In this document: one piece after another, positions 1 through 11,100 of the stretch
Layout of the letters: each line of letters opens with the position of its first letter
Position numbering within the stretch: the first letter of the stretch is position 1
Assembly: GCA_020746105.1 (NCBI GenBank)
Contig: CM036617.1
Coordinates: 135,993,845-136,057,844 of the forward strand
Source of the DNA: Trogon surrucura
Lineage: Eukaryota; Chordata; Aves; Trogoniformes; Trogonidae
Reading direction: 5' to 3'
DNA length: 64,000 bases
Translations under genes and position numbers: made by a program
The notes under the pieces: generated by a model
Told to the model about the DNA's origin: nothing
Seen by the model: the letters and a program-made list of their open reading frames with translations, nothing else
The model's database searches: none

Positions 1-3000
1 GCCAACTGGTGGGAAAGGACCTTCTTGCATAGGAGAGTTTGACTAGAGCTAGCGGGTCGCATGGCAGTCAAAGGTCTGCATGTCCCTCAGCCATCAGGAG
101 CCAACTGGAGCACCCTCTTGTCAACTTTATGTCTTGGTCTCAGGAGTGCCCCAGGAAGGGTGGCAGCTGAGAATAAGATGTAGCCAGAGGGATTTTCCTG
201 GTGAGCTGCTGACAGCCCATCCATCTTTGGGGGTACAGCCCAGCCCTGGCCCACCTTTCTGTTTCTGGTCTCATGGGGTTTGTGTTGAAGGAATCATTCA
301 TGTGTTCTGCAGAGACATGCTCAGGAGCAGAACTCTGCTCCATCCGAGTTCAGTTTCTGAACCAAACCCCAAAATAGCAATGCTGATGTTTGTATATCTG
401 GGCTTTGTCATTTCTGCTAGGAGCCTTCATTCCCCGAACTGGGAGGGGTGAGGCGGAACCCTGTTGTTGCACATTTGAAATACCTTGCCCTAGACGCCTG
501 TTCTTTTTATAGTCTTGCCACATTTTGTGCTATCAGCATTTCAGTTGACCACTTCTAACTTTTCATCGGTTAAATTCCTTCTTTTTAAAAAAAGAAAACA
601 AACGCACAACACAACCATAAGACTTTAAATACCCTGAAAGGTAAAAAATCAGATTAAAGTCCCTTTGACATGACGAGTTATAGTTTGCTGATTGCAATGT
701 TCTGTTTTTAGTGAACTAAACTGCCTCAAGCTGGTACAGAAGCTGATCTGGATTGATAAGAGTCCCGGAAGTGGGATTTAGGTAGGTGAATGTGCTGGTC
801 TGGTAAAACGTGGAAGTGGTGACAAGACAACAGATCAGACACCTAACGGTGGCATGGCAGTGTTTGGAATTACAAATTACATCACGCAAAAGTCAGCATA
901 ATGCCAACAGGTAAGACATCTGATTTAGTTGTCTTAGGGAAACTAGAGTAAATTATATGTCTGTGCCTATTATTTCCTTGCTTTCCTTGACTTGGGCACT
1001 GTTTTGTTTTGACAGTGTTGAGACAACTGCATTTTGATTGACTATTTGGTTATTTTATCAGCAGATCATGCCTAAAACTTCCATATGAGTCATTCTAAGC
1101 CTTTCCATGAGGATGAAAGAATCGTAGAATCATAGAATGGTTTGGGTTGGAAGGAACCTTAAAGATCATCTAGTTCTAACCCTTTAGAACATAGTTAGCA
1201 CACACATGCACATTCAGGAAAAAAAGCAGTTCCTAAAATGTCACGTGAATTTCTTTCTTCACTCACTTCAGAGGCAGGACTGACCGTACTTGCTTGCTGA
1301 CACACTGAAGGTAGCTTCACTCAGGTGGGTATAACAAGTTGCAGAATTCTGCTTTCCTCTTCAATTTGCAATTTCTTATTCTTCACTCCTGAAAAACCTC
1401 TCTCCTCTCCAGTTCTCCCTTCCATTCTCATAATGACATAGCAGCACTTTTAGCACTCTCGAAAACAGTGTGGGCAACATCTTATTGATTCATCCCTCAG
1501 TTTGCTTTGGACTAGGGTTTTTATTACTATCTTTACAGCACTCCTTGATTCCCTGTGCCCTTCGTACTATCTTCTGTAGCTATATGGGGAGGCAGCAAGA
1601 TTCAGCTCTTGCAGCACTGTTCTTTGGTTGTCCCTTGTAAAAGTTGCTTCTGCATATATCAGCAAGTCCACAGAAAATGTAACAAACTCGTTAGGATTTG
1701 AAGTTAAGCCCCCAGCTGCCTTTTAGTGACTTCTTTCGCAGATTTACTTGCAGGTGACCCTCACCTAAAAGCTTCTTAGCAGCTGCCACTAAAAAGTGGC
1801 AAAATACAGCATTTGTGTCAACTGTTTATTTCATTTTTCTTTTGTGGTGAAGCAGTTCTAACAAGCATCACTCCACATTTAGACTATATATTATGCAAGA
1901 AAGAGTGATGGTTTGGAATTTTTTTAAATAATATTGATACTGAGTCCTGCACACAGCAGTCCCTGACTGGCACTGAAGTACTGGTGTAATGGAGTTTACA
2001 CTAGCCTGGGTTGTTTTATTCATGTCTCCTCAGTTGCTTCTACAGGCTGCGTTCAGTTCTTATGTGCTTTCCTTGCATTCTGGTAATGCTTTTAGGGACC
2101 TTTTGGCAGGGTTTGGTTAATGGGGATTTTATAAACAATTCCATTAATGCCTAAAGGATGAAGATCAGGCTTTTTTTCTCAGATCTATCTTGACTTTGCT
2201 AGATTTCCTCTCATTTCTAAATTTACTAATATGTAAGCCCAAGAATGATTGAGCAATTTCAGTTTTTCCACTACTGTTCTCATAGTTTTAAAATGTCACT
2301 TAAGTATTCTGTGGCTCAGAATTGTCTTGCAGTAAGACACCTTTTCTTAATGTTCTTCTCAAGAACATTACTGCTATTACTCTGTATTTTAATATTTCTT
2401 TCTACATCTAAATATCTGTGTGTGCTTCTTAAACCATTCATTTCTTGCCTTTCTCCTCATCAAGACTAGCTTTCCAAGGACTGAGCAGAGAGCTCAGAAC
2501 TAGAATAGGGAAAGGGAAGTTCTTACAGAGACTTCCCTAAAAAAAAAACCCTTAGCAAACAGAATTGCCATCCTGTTTGTTCTATTTATAATGTCCCAGA
2601 AGTGGAGTCCAGTGAAATCTTTAGGGCAAGTATTGCGTTCTTAACCTAAACCTATTTCACTGGTTATACCAGAAGAAATTACTCATTATAAAGGGAAAAG
2701 GAACTAAAATTCTGACCTACCTTTCTAAAGAAGCACATACAAAGCTGTAAGTCAATCAGGAAAATACACCTGGTGAGAGTGTGAGCCTGTGAATGGAGAG
2801 CTCCATTGCAGAGCAGCGACTAAAAAGAATCAGGCTGAAATCAAAGGAGATGACGGAGGCAGAATTTAAACGTGTGCAACCCCCCTATTTGAATAGTGAG
2901 GTTAGTGCAGCCTAGTCACCATGAGAATGATGGTGTACAATGGTCAGATTAGTAAGCCTTTAGCACAAACTTCTATAGACTGATGCTCTTGTACCCTGAT

Positions 3001-3108
3001 AGCTCTGTCCTGTCACCTGACTCAGAAATGTACAGCTCAGTACAGATAACGAGAAGAGTCTGGTGAGGAGAGTGTCAATTTCCTACTGATTTGCTTTCTG
3101 TTTTACAG
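1..3108. other. Upstream/intronic sequence 5' of the C3AR1 coding exon
   Basis: No coding exon is recognisable here. The open frames present are short, start anywhere and show no known domain. Because the C3AR1 coding exon begins at a splice acceptor near 3108, at least the right part of this stretch should be intron 1 of C3AR1. In mammals that gene has a noncoding first exon followed by a multi-kb intron; this is inference for the bird. The only repeat recognised is a short CR1 tail at about 1119-1190. The first exon and promoter of C3AR1 were not found and may lie left of the window. Confidence 0.6.
1119..1190 (-). repeat. CR1 LINE 3' end, short fragment
   Basis: Read on the minus strand, this ends in the tandem octamer-like tail of avian CR1 (ATTCTATGATTC type). 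Before it comes the conserved 3' UTR block that reads, on the plus strand, as a 'gaaggaacctTAAAGATCATCTAGTTC' type motif. It is 5'-truncated to about 70 bp, which is typical of CR1. Confidence 0.85.
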
Positions 3109-4228
3109 CTACAGAATGCCTCAACTCCTCAGCAACAGCAGTTCACATGAACAGGCTGCTGTTTATTATGCATCAGAATCCATTGTGTCTATTGCTGTCT
3201 TCATCGTCGTTTTCATCGTAGGTATTGTAGGCAATGGATTGGTGATCTGGGTAGCTGGCCTGAAAATGCAAAGGTCTGTGAACATTGTCTGGTTCCTAAA
3301 CCTCGCTGTGGCTGACTTCACATGCTGCTTGTCCTTGCCGTTTTCCATTGTTCACCTGGCCCTCCATGAACACTGGCTCTATGGTTGGTTCCTCTGCAAA
3401 GTCATTCCGTCGGTCATTATCTTCACTATGTTTGCTAGCGTCTTCCTACTCGTGGCCATCAGCATTGACCGGTGCCTCCTTGTGATGAAACCTGTCTGGT
3501 GTCAAAATCGTCGAACAGTGAAATTTATCTCACTAATATGCAGTGGCATTTGGATCCTGGCCTTCATTTTCTGCTGCCCTGTCTTCTACTACCGTGAGAC
3601 TACCACTTACAATGGCAAAACTGAGTGTGGGTACAATTTTGGAGATGATGAGGTGCTAAATGGTACAGATGATTATGAGTTATTGGCAGAATATTCACTT
3701 ATAGCCTACAATGGTAATGACTCATGGGGAAATTTCTATGAAGGTGATTATTCTATATCACTTCCCTTAGTGCTAATAAACATCACCAGGGCTGTCTTTG
3801 GCTTTTTACTCCCCTTTGGCATAATGGCAGTTTGCTATGCCCTCATTGCTTTCAGGACACGTGCAAAACAGTTTCACAAGCCACGCAACAGGATGCTGCG
3901 AACAATTTTGCTTCTAGTAGCTGCATTCTTCATCTGCTGGGCGCCATACCACGTAGTTGGGATTCTGTCCCTTGTACCGACTCTGAGAACAGAACTGAGA
4001 GACTCACTGATCCTGTGGGATCACCTCTCTACATCCCTTGCATATGCCAACAGCTGCATCAACCCCCTGCTCTATGTTTTTGTGGGACGGGACTTCAGGG
4101 CAAAGGCACAGCAATCAGTGCGAGGAATCTTGGAAGGTGCCTTTACTGAGGAGCCAACACGTTCAAGCCCTTACTCCCTTGACAGAAGCAGGACTTCCAC
4201 AGAGAAAGACGCTAACAGCACAGTTTAA
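3109..4228 (+). CDS. C3AR1: C3a anaphylatoxin chemotactic receptor (rhodopsin-like GPCR), coding exon
   Basis: ATG at 3116, stop TAA 4226-4228, 370 residues. It is a class A GPCR that binds complement C3a at the plasma membrane, mainly of myeloid cells, and signals through Gi. Seven hydrophobic segments are visible. Class A marks are DRC at residues 118-120 (in place of DRY), the Cys94-Cys171 pair for the conserved disulfide, CWAPYH in TM6 (274-279) and NPLLY at 316-320. WVAGLKMQR (45-53) and MFASVFLL (105-112) match human C3AR1 closely as I recall it, and the tail ends in NSTV much like the human tail. Candidate N-glycosylation sites are N7, N182, N201 and N222. Extracellular loop 2 (about 158-218) is long for a GPCR but roughly 110 residues shorter than in human (482 residues in total). 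It keeps acidic, tyrosine-rich stretches. The exon starts at a splice acceptor (pyrimidine tract then ACAG, about 3105-3108), so the 5' UTR is split. It converges on FOXJ2, as in mammals. Confidence 0.96.
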
Positions 4229-5607
4229 TGCAGAACTTCAATCACCAGTGTAGAAAGAGTGAGCTATAGCTCTGCACATCCATCACTCTTCCCTTACCAG
4301 GGTTTTTTTTGCTTCAACATATTTGATTACTCTGCAGATCCACACACAGGCCACTGAGATGGTTCAAATCAGAACAGCTAACCCTCTTCATTTCCTGCTC
4401 TAGAGATGTGGAAAGTTGGAAGTAACAAGAGTAACAATCTGAGGAAAGACTCTGGTGAAGCAGACGCGGAGCACCTTTAAAAAAGAAAGGTTTGCAGAAT
4501 GATTTGTGGTGGGATCACATAGTTTAACCTCTGTATTGCTAGACGATGATGTGATTTGAGTTAATTGCATGTGCCTATGTTCTACATCCCTTGACACTGA
4601 TAAACTGCCAAAGAACTAACTTTGATGTCTCTCCTTGGAATCTGTCACCCCACCTTTCCTCTCCTTTGACTATACTTGGGGTCTTGATGGGTTCTTCTCT
4701 GAAAATTTTCCTTAAGAGGGTAGTGTGACATTTTTTTACAGCAGTGCATCAGAACAGCACTTGCCCCGGTCAGCTGCATTGACTTTTATGCTCTGGTAGA
4801 TGCCTAAATATTTCTTTGCCCTGGCAAACACATCACTGTACAGTAGTAACTGGTCCAATGCACATGCCATAGCCATGTTCGTTAGCATGCAGTCACCCAC
4901 TGTCTCCTCAACACTCCCTCCACAACCAGAGTCCCAAATCTTCCTTTTAGCAAGTAAAAGATTATGCAATGTACCTGCTGCATTTTAGGATGGGACATGA
5001 ACAGAATGTAACTGCACTCATTGATGAACCAGATTAGGCAGCTGCAGGACTATCAGTCATTTGGTAAAACCTTGGTCATGGAGCCGTGTCATGGTCTCTA
5101 CAAAAGAGATGTCCTTCTCATGTCTTTCTGGTGGAGAAAGATAAAAATTTCATTGACTCAGGCCATTCGGGGGCATTTCCCAAGCTTGAACGTTCCCTGC
5201 TCTTGAAAAGCAGACATATGTTTACTAGATACTCCTAAGGAAGTGGTTTAAAATCTGCTTTTTTTGTTAGTCTTTCCATATAGGAGTAAGGTCCAGAAAT
5301 GTTGACCAACAGCCACTAAGCATTGTTACAGTTTCCGCTTTGCCTGTCTGGTCAGCACAAGTTGATAAGACTCATTGATAACAGTGCCCTTAGAGGAGCC
5401 AGGTGTGAGAACTTCGACTCTTTCTCTTGACACCCAAAGAAGTCTAAGCTGTAAAGCACGGAGAGGCTGTTAATGTAGCGATGTTCACACCCACATTCTG
5501 CTTCTAAGGTAAGCAGGTGGGAACTGAGCCCCCCTTGACAGGCGCCGCTCAGAAAAGATTCAATACTGGCACCAAAAGAGTTAAACCATAAACATTCACT
5601 TTTTCTT

Positions 5608-5613
5608 TTTATT
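5608..5613 (-). terminator. FOXJ2: Second candidate poly(A) signal AATAAA for FOXJ2 (distal)
   Basis: TTTATT on the plus strand, AATAAA on the minus strand. If used, the FOXJ2 transcript would overlap the C3AR1 transcript end, whose own AATAAA lies 18 bp away on the other strand. Confidence 0.35.
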
Positions 5614-5630
5614 AAGAAAGCATGCACAAA

Positions 5631-5636
5631 AATAAA
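5631..5636 (+). terminator. C3AR1: Candidate poly(A) signal AATAAA for C3AR1
   Basis: Canonical hexamer on the plus strand, followed by CT- and GT-containing sequence. It is the only AATAAA between the C3AR1 stop and 5.7 kb that I found. Confidence 0.45.
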
Positions 5637-5794
5637 CTCGTGAGACCACGCCCCTCTCTCCCTGACCACTGACACAAAGCACGGGGGGTCACACTCCTGC
5701 GAGAACCCCTCTCCGGGACAGGCTGGCATCCCTCCCCACCCTGCAGAGCTCCACGCCGCCCACCCGATGCCTTCCCACGCACTGACAATGCACA

Positions 5795-5800
5795 TTTATT
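5795..5800 (-). terminator. FOXJ2: Candidate poly(A) signal AATAAA for FOXJ2 (proximal)
   Basis: TTTATT on the plus strand reads AATAAA on the minus strand. Directly downstream on the minus strand is a G/T-rich stretch (TGTCAGTGCGTGGG type), as expected for a downstream element. The predicted cleavage point is near 5775-5785, giving a FOXJ2 3' UTR of about 2.25 kb. A second minus-strand AATAAA lies at 5608-5613. Confidence 0.6.
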
Positions 5801-5853
5801 TCAGGGGCAGAGGAACGAGGCTAATTTGCACACTGACCGGCATGTATTTACAT

Positions 5854-5901
5854 ATGCAAATGAGGCGCAACTTAATATGCAAATGAGGCAAGTATGCAAA
5901 T
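5854..5901. promoter_or_regulatory. Three tandem octamer motifs (ATGCAAAT)
   Basis: Perfect octamers occupy 5854-5861, 5877-5884 and 5894-5901. Each is followed by GAGG, giving three copies of ATGCAAATGAGG at 23 and 17 bp spacing. ATGCAAAT is the POU/OCT factor site. They lie in the distal FOXJ2 3' UTR, 54-107 bp upstream (in transcript sense) of the proximal poly(A) signal. The motifs are seen directly; whether they act as DNA sites or RNA elements is unknown. Confidence 0.5.
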
Positions 5902-7788
5902 GAGGAGCACTTGGATACGCAGAAGGAGCCATCTTGGTCTGGTTTTCTTCCGGTGGTGTTTTCAGACTTCTACAGGGCCGGCTCTCGGTAACATCCTCTG
6001 CAAAGCACTAACTGGCACGTACCAGAGGTTGTCTCTCATGGCTGTCTCTGGTGCCACTTTCCACAGAAACCCATCACACATGCTTCCAAGCTGTATCATT
6101 CCCATCCTGAGGCAGCAGAGAGAACTGCTGACTCCATGCTGAAGTTGTCTGAGATTCCTCATTTCTCTTGGAAACGCTCAATGACGAACTCCCCCCCAAA
6201 ACACACACTTAAAAAAAAAAAAAGAACACAAAGAAAGAAACAAAAATGTCGTCCCCCCCAATACAACGGGACTCTGTCCACTTCCCTGACGAAGATCCAA
6301 TTGGTTTATCCCTACAGCAAACTTAGAAAGCAATGCTGGTTCCCCACCTTCCTGCAGCTAGAGTAGAGGTTATTACTCCCGTGCCCCAGGCCTGTCAAGC
6401 AGCCATGATGTTTTACTCCCATCTTGGTTCCCTTCACTGGTAGACAGGGAATACGGTCTGGGGGAAAGGCTTTACAACGTATTGAGAGGAACCAAGAGAT
6501 TTGACAGAACCGAGCCATATCAGAAACAAAGGGGAACACAGGACACAGCTTTGGGGAGGAGGCATCTCAACACTCACTCCTGCTCCCGCACCTCCAGCTT
6601 CCAAATTTGCAAATGCTGACAAAAGTCATCCTTCGCGATTCACACTCAGTTCTCTCATCTACCCAGCTGAACTGCAAGGGGCCTGACCCACCCTCCTCCC
6701 TTCTATACTACACTCTTTGGCTGTTCGTCTAAAATCCTGCCCCACTTCTTCCTCTCTCTTCTTATGCACCTCTTCCAAAAAACACTTGTGAGGGCCTCCC
6801 AGTTACTTGACCAGAGGGTCCAGCCCCTTGACCCAAAGTCCCCTAATTCACCTCTGCTCTGAGGAGCAGCCTCCTCTTCCCACATCATCCCACTCACAAA
6901 GTGGGAACCACTGACTGAGAAGTCACACCTACGCAGCAAGACTCCTGTTGGTGGCACTCTCAAACCACAGGCAAGGACAGTCTCCAAAAAAAATACGAGG
7001 GGTGGAGGGCCAAATAACAACTGAACAAATACTGATGGGAGAAACCTTCCAAATTTGCATATGCAAGTAAAAGCCTCACAACATATTTTGAAGAAGGGCT
7101 TGAAGGGGTGGGAGGTGAAATTAAAAGCTCTGGGGAACAGAATTTGCTGAATCACGAGACACCCCTGACTGCTCCTTTTACCTGACAGATATGTAGGCTT
7201 CACCTGGAGACCACAAAAGGCAGTGGAGAAAATAGGTCAGGATTCCCTCAAAATCTCTCTCGGTCCTCACGTACAGCACTGCATACTGAAATCCAACTTC
7301 GCTGCTGAAACACCATCCTTGCTACATTCTCCCTTCTCCAAACTCAGGTTTACCCTTCCAGCTCAGCTCTCCCCACGTCAGGGATTACCCTCTCTTTGTA
7401 CTCAGGAACTCCGACTTCTTACTCACTTTTCCTGCTGGCGTGAGAAAGTTCACAGAGCTAAGACCACCCCTCCAGTGTCCCTTTTAGCCCTCGACCTTTA
7501 CAACATTTAAGAAACAACGTAGCTACAGGTTCCCAGGGTCTACTAGGCTCTCTCACTCCAGTAGCCAATACGGCAGACTCACTGGCCACCTTGAAGGGAA
7601 AGAGGGATTGTTAAACGCAAAATGACGGAGGCAGAGAAAGATGCACTCGAGGATTCAGCCTTCCGAGGTCTTTTCATGGCACCAAGGACCCATCTTTCCA
7701 CCCTCCACAGGGCACCACGCAACACGAAAGAGCCAATCTGATGCGTCTGAGGCCACCAGAGGAGGGGGAGGGCTGTGCTCAATTATTG

Positions 7789-7823
7789 GTAATAATAATA
7801 ATAACAACAATAATAATAATAAA
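7789..7823. repeat. AAT/AAC trinucleotide microsatellite
   Basis: About 11 trinucleotides, mainly AAT with two AAC, in the FOXJ2 3' UTR (TTA/TTG in the transcript). Confidence 0.95.
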
Positions 7824-8033
7824 CAAAAGAAGAAAAAGAAGATAAAACAGGACGCAAGGAAGGATTATCTTCGGCAGCATCTTGCGGTGGCTTCTCTGGC
7901 GGAGATAGAGAATATATATCTATATACAGGCAAGGCAGGGAGGCTGGGGAGGGTGGTGTTGGCACCGTTTACCCCATGTCCCCCTCCCCTCCCGCGTCCT
8001 TCACGAAGGACGGGCTATCAAGTCTGTAACTCG

Positions 8034-8122
8034 CTAGGTGATCAAGTCCCAGTCGAAATCATCGGGGATTTCCTCATTGGCGCCTGGAGGAGGCCCTGGA
8101 GGCCGAGGGACCAGATGGTGAG
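8034..8122 (-). CDS. FOXJ2: FOXJ2 coding exon 10 (last, with stop)
   Basis: Encodes residues 514-542 and the TAG at 8036-8034. The acceptor is GGCTCAG before 8122. Two bases complete a split Ala codon from the previous exon. It carries a proline-rich piece ([14 protein letters not shown]) and the conserved acidic end [11 protein letters not shown]. Confidence 0.96.
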
Positions 8123-11100
8123 CTGAGCCAAAAACAAGAAGAGAAAGGAAAGAAAACAGTCAGAATGAAAAATGTCATGCTTTTTCAGAGTGGGCCCTTG
8201 GGCAAAAGTATCATAAAATTATCAAGGCCAGAAAAGACCTCTAGGATCATCAAGTCCAACCATCAACTCAACACTGTCATGACCCCTAAATCATGTCCTG
8301 AAGTGCCACGTCTACACATTTTCTGAACACCTCCAGGGACGGTGAAGCCACCACTTCCCTGGGCAGCCTGTTCCAATGTTTCACCACTTTTTCAGTAAAG
8401 AAATTTTTTCCTAATACCTAATCTAAACCTTCCCCGGCACAACTTGAGGCATAAGACATTTGGGTCTTCTCCCTACCAACAGTCTAACAAGCAAGAACAC
8501 TACTGGCACAAGCTTCTCCATCAGACAGCACCTACCAATACCTGTAGGTGGCCTGCTATGGAATTCTCCATGGCAGCTTCATGAGAGATTAAGTTTCAGC
8601 CTCTTCAACTTTCCTTACAGCTGATAGAGCAAAAAGGACTTCATAAGCTTCTCATGTAAAGCTGCCTCAAGCAACTAAGAGTGAGGCTGAGTTAGACGAC
8701 TATTTACGTGAAATGAAAGAAATCAGGCCACTGAAATCTTAAACCTTGCCAGAACTATGGCAGGACCCTAAATGGAGGGTCCCTTCCAGTCCAGGCTGCC
8801 TCTCTACCCTCAGTGCTCCATTTCATGAGTAAGTGCTTTGGGAAAAATGCACAAAGGGCTTGAGAACCGGTTCTTTAATGCTTATTGGTATAATATGCAT
8901 TAACGTCACCTCTTACCTGGGCGATTATATCCCGGAGAGTCCTGGGTAGAAATCTGATACATAGGAGATGGCCCGGAGAAGAGATGGGGAGGCTGGGGCT
9001 GACCATAGGAGTTCACTGTGAAAGGAAAGGAATAAAAAACAAAACAAAACAAAACAAAAACCTGTTAACATTCTGGTCAGTGGTCTTGGTTCTGACTGGG
9101 TGGCAGCTCAGCCACAGAGCAACTCACTCAGACCCACGGGATACTGAGGAGATGTTCAGCTGTTGGGTCCTAACTGCAAGCTATAGCTTGGCCAGGGATC
9201 TTGTTCTTGGAACCAGCAGGAGTTTCTCTATTATTGTAAAAGAAGAAAATTTTCATCCAGAAATGCCACAGGCTGGTTCAACATCATCCATTTAGTTCAG
9301 TACTAGATGACACACACAATCACAGTTCTATCAAGACCATGATATCCTCTGTGCTGTCTTCAGAGTGCATCCTCCTACTCCTTGTCCAGTCACTACTTCT
9401 CCAACATGGGTGCAAGTGCTTTCTTCTTTACAGCTCCTGCTATCTAGAATAGCAAGCTCTCTGCCTTGCCATTCCTTCCTGTTTGTCACCTACAAAAAAC
9501 ACTACCCCTTTCTCCTTTTAAGGGTTTATGTTTTAAATATATTTCTGCCTGGAGAGGTTGCATGCATCACATAATAATGGTCTGTCTTTGCCACAGACAT
9601 AGGATATCCTAATTCTTTAAAGCCAGAAGAAACTGAGTTGCTATGATCAGCTCTGACAGCCTAGCTCCGAGTTGGTCAGGGCTACATTGCCTGGCAAGGC
9701 TGCACGTGGTTTAGGATATTCACGGAATCAGGCCTTTGTTTACACGTCATTTTAGTCTCCTTGCCAATTACCTTGGTTCATGGATTGCTCCTGTTTGCCA
9801 CTGTTAAGGGCACAAGAATCAGAGATTCGAGGGGGCTGCTGTGGGCCAACCAGATGAGGGAGCTGACCAGTCTGGGTGAGGAAGTGATTAAGGGAGTCAC
9901 AGAGATTGGCAATATGGTGTTGATCCAGCGTCCAGTTCTTCCGCTCAGCCTGGCGCAGACTCTCCATCAGCTCTGCAGGGGACAAAGGACAATGTCAAAG
10001 ATGGCACTCACACCGTGGTCTTCCCTGCAAAGAGTTTCTGTCTTCTACCCCTAAATTCTACCTTCTCCCCATAAACCCAACTTCATCACTTCAAATCTGT
10101 GACCAAACTCCTGGAGAGCTCCATATCTAGGATACTGTCTCACTGACTCAGGCAAGGAAGAGTAGGAGGGAAAAATCTCAGTTAGCTTTCTGACATACTT
10201 TTATGAATTAATTCCCCCTGCCCCAAATTCCCACTGTGTTCAAGTGCTTCAGGGTCTTTAACAGAACCCATAAAGGAGGACACCCCATTTTAAAAAGAGA
10301 GAGTTGAGTCACCGAGAAGCCTGTGAACTTGACATGGTTACACTGAAAAAAGGATCCAGGCACAGAACTCACATATTCTAGACTACAGCCCTAGTCACTG
10401 AGTCACTGGTCCTAGTCACTAGGCTAACACTTACCTGAGAATTGGGAGTGCTCAATGCTAGACCAGTTCAGCCGGTTTACCATCTTGAAACTTTCCTTCA
10501 GGGAATCAATGTTGGAGCACCAGTCAGGGGGAAATGCTGGAATAAATGGGGACAAGATTATTCCAATACAGACCATCCTTTCCCTCTACCCTTTAATCTA
10601 AAATGATTGGCCCCTCTTCACCAAGAAGCCTAATGCTGCAGTAGTTAGAAATCCTTTCTCCCTTGGAAGACCAGGGATGGTGCCTCCTTCTTTATTCAGC
10701 CCCTGACTTTATCCTGCTTGACTTCATCTTTATCTAAAGAGAAACCCAAACCCAGTGTGGATGGATGCTCCTCTCCTTCAGCAGGGAAGCAATTTTGCTC
10801 TCAGATTTCAATCATATCTGGCGTTCACCCTTTTTCCACATGCAGTGTAGGCACCGCTCAGGGGAAGCTGGCTTGTGGAATTTCTGTCTGGGGTCTCCTC
10901 ACTGCTCCCCATTCCCCAGCTGTTCTTTCCATCGCCCCTGACTCACCAAAACCAGCACTGTTGATTGAAGCCTGTGACTGCTGCTGCTGGTGCTGATGTG
11001 GCTGCTGCTGTGGGTGGGAGTGCGGGTGATGTTGTTGATGCTGGTGGTAGCCTCCATGCTGCATTGGGGGCGGGTGCATGGACATCACTGGTGGAGGGCC

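Larger units (their letters stand above)
4229..5660 (+). other. C3AR1: C3AR1 3' UTR (inferred extent)
   Basis: No coding sequence is seen between the C3AR1 stop and the FOXJ2 3' end. The first canonical AATAAA on the plus strand after the stop is at 5631-5636, preceded by further A residues. A weaker AGTAAA lies near 4955. If 5631 is used, the 3' UTR is about 1.4 kb and ends inside the zone of FOXJ2 transcript ends. The extent is inference from poly(A) signals only. Confidence 0.45.
5780..8033 (-). other. FOXJ2: FOXJ2 3' UTR
   Basis: This follows the FOXJ2 stop codon on the minus strand and shows no exon or domain. It holds an AAT/AAC microsatellite at 7789-7823, an ATATATCTATATA run near 7911-7926, octamer-related palindromes at 6604-6613 and 7054-7066, and the triple octamer cluster near its end. 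Several short open frames on both strands lack any recognisable product. The end is set by the AATAAA at 5795-5800. Confidence 0.7.

Noticed and set aside
80-451. A 123-codon plus-strand frame near the window start
   Set aside because: No domain or signal, overlapped by a frame on the other strand, and no splice or promoter context. Probably chance.
5352-5795. A 147-codon minus-strand frame at the FOXJ2 3' end
   Set aside because: Lies downstream of the proximal FOXJ2 poly(A) signal, with no recognisable protein. Probably chance in GC-richer sequence.
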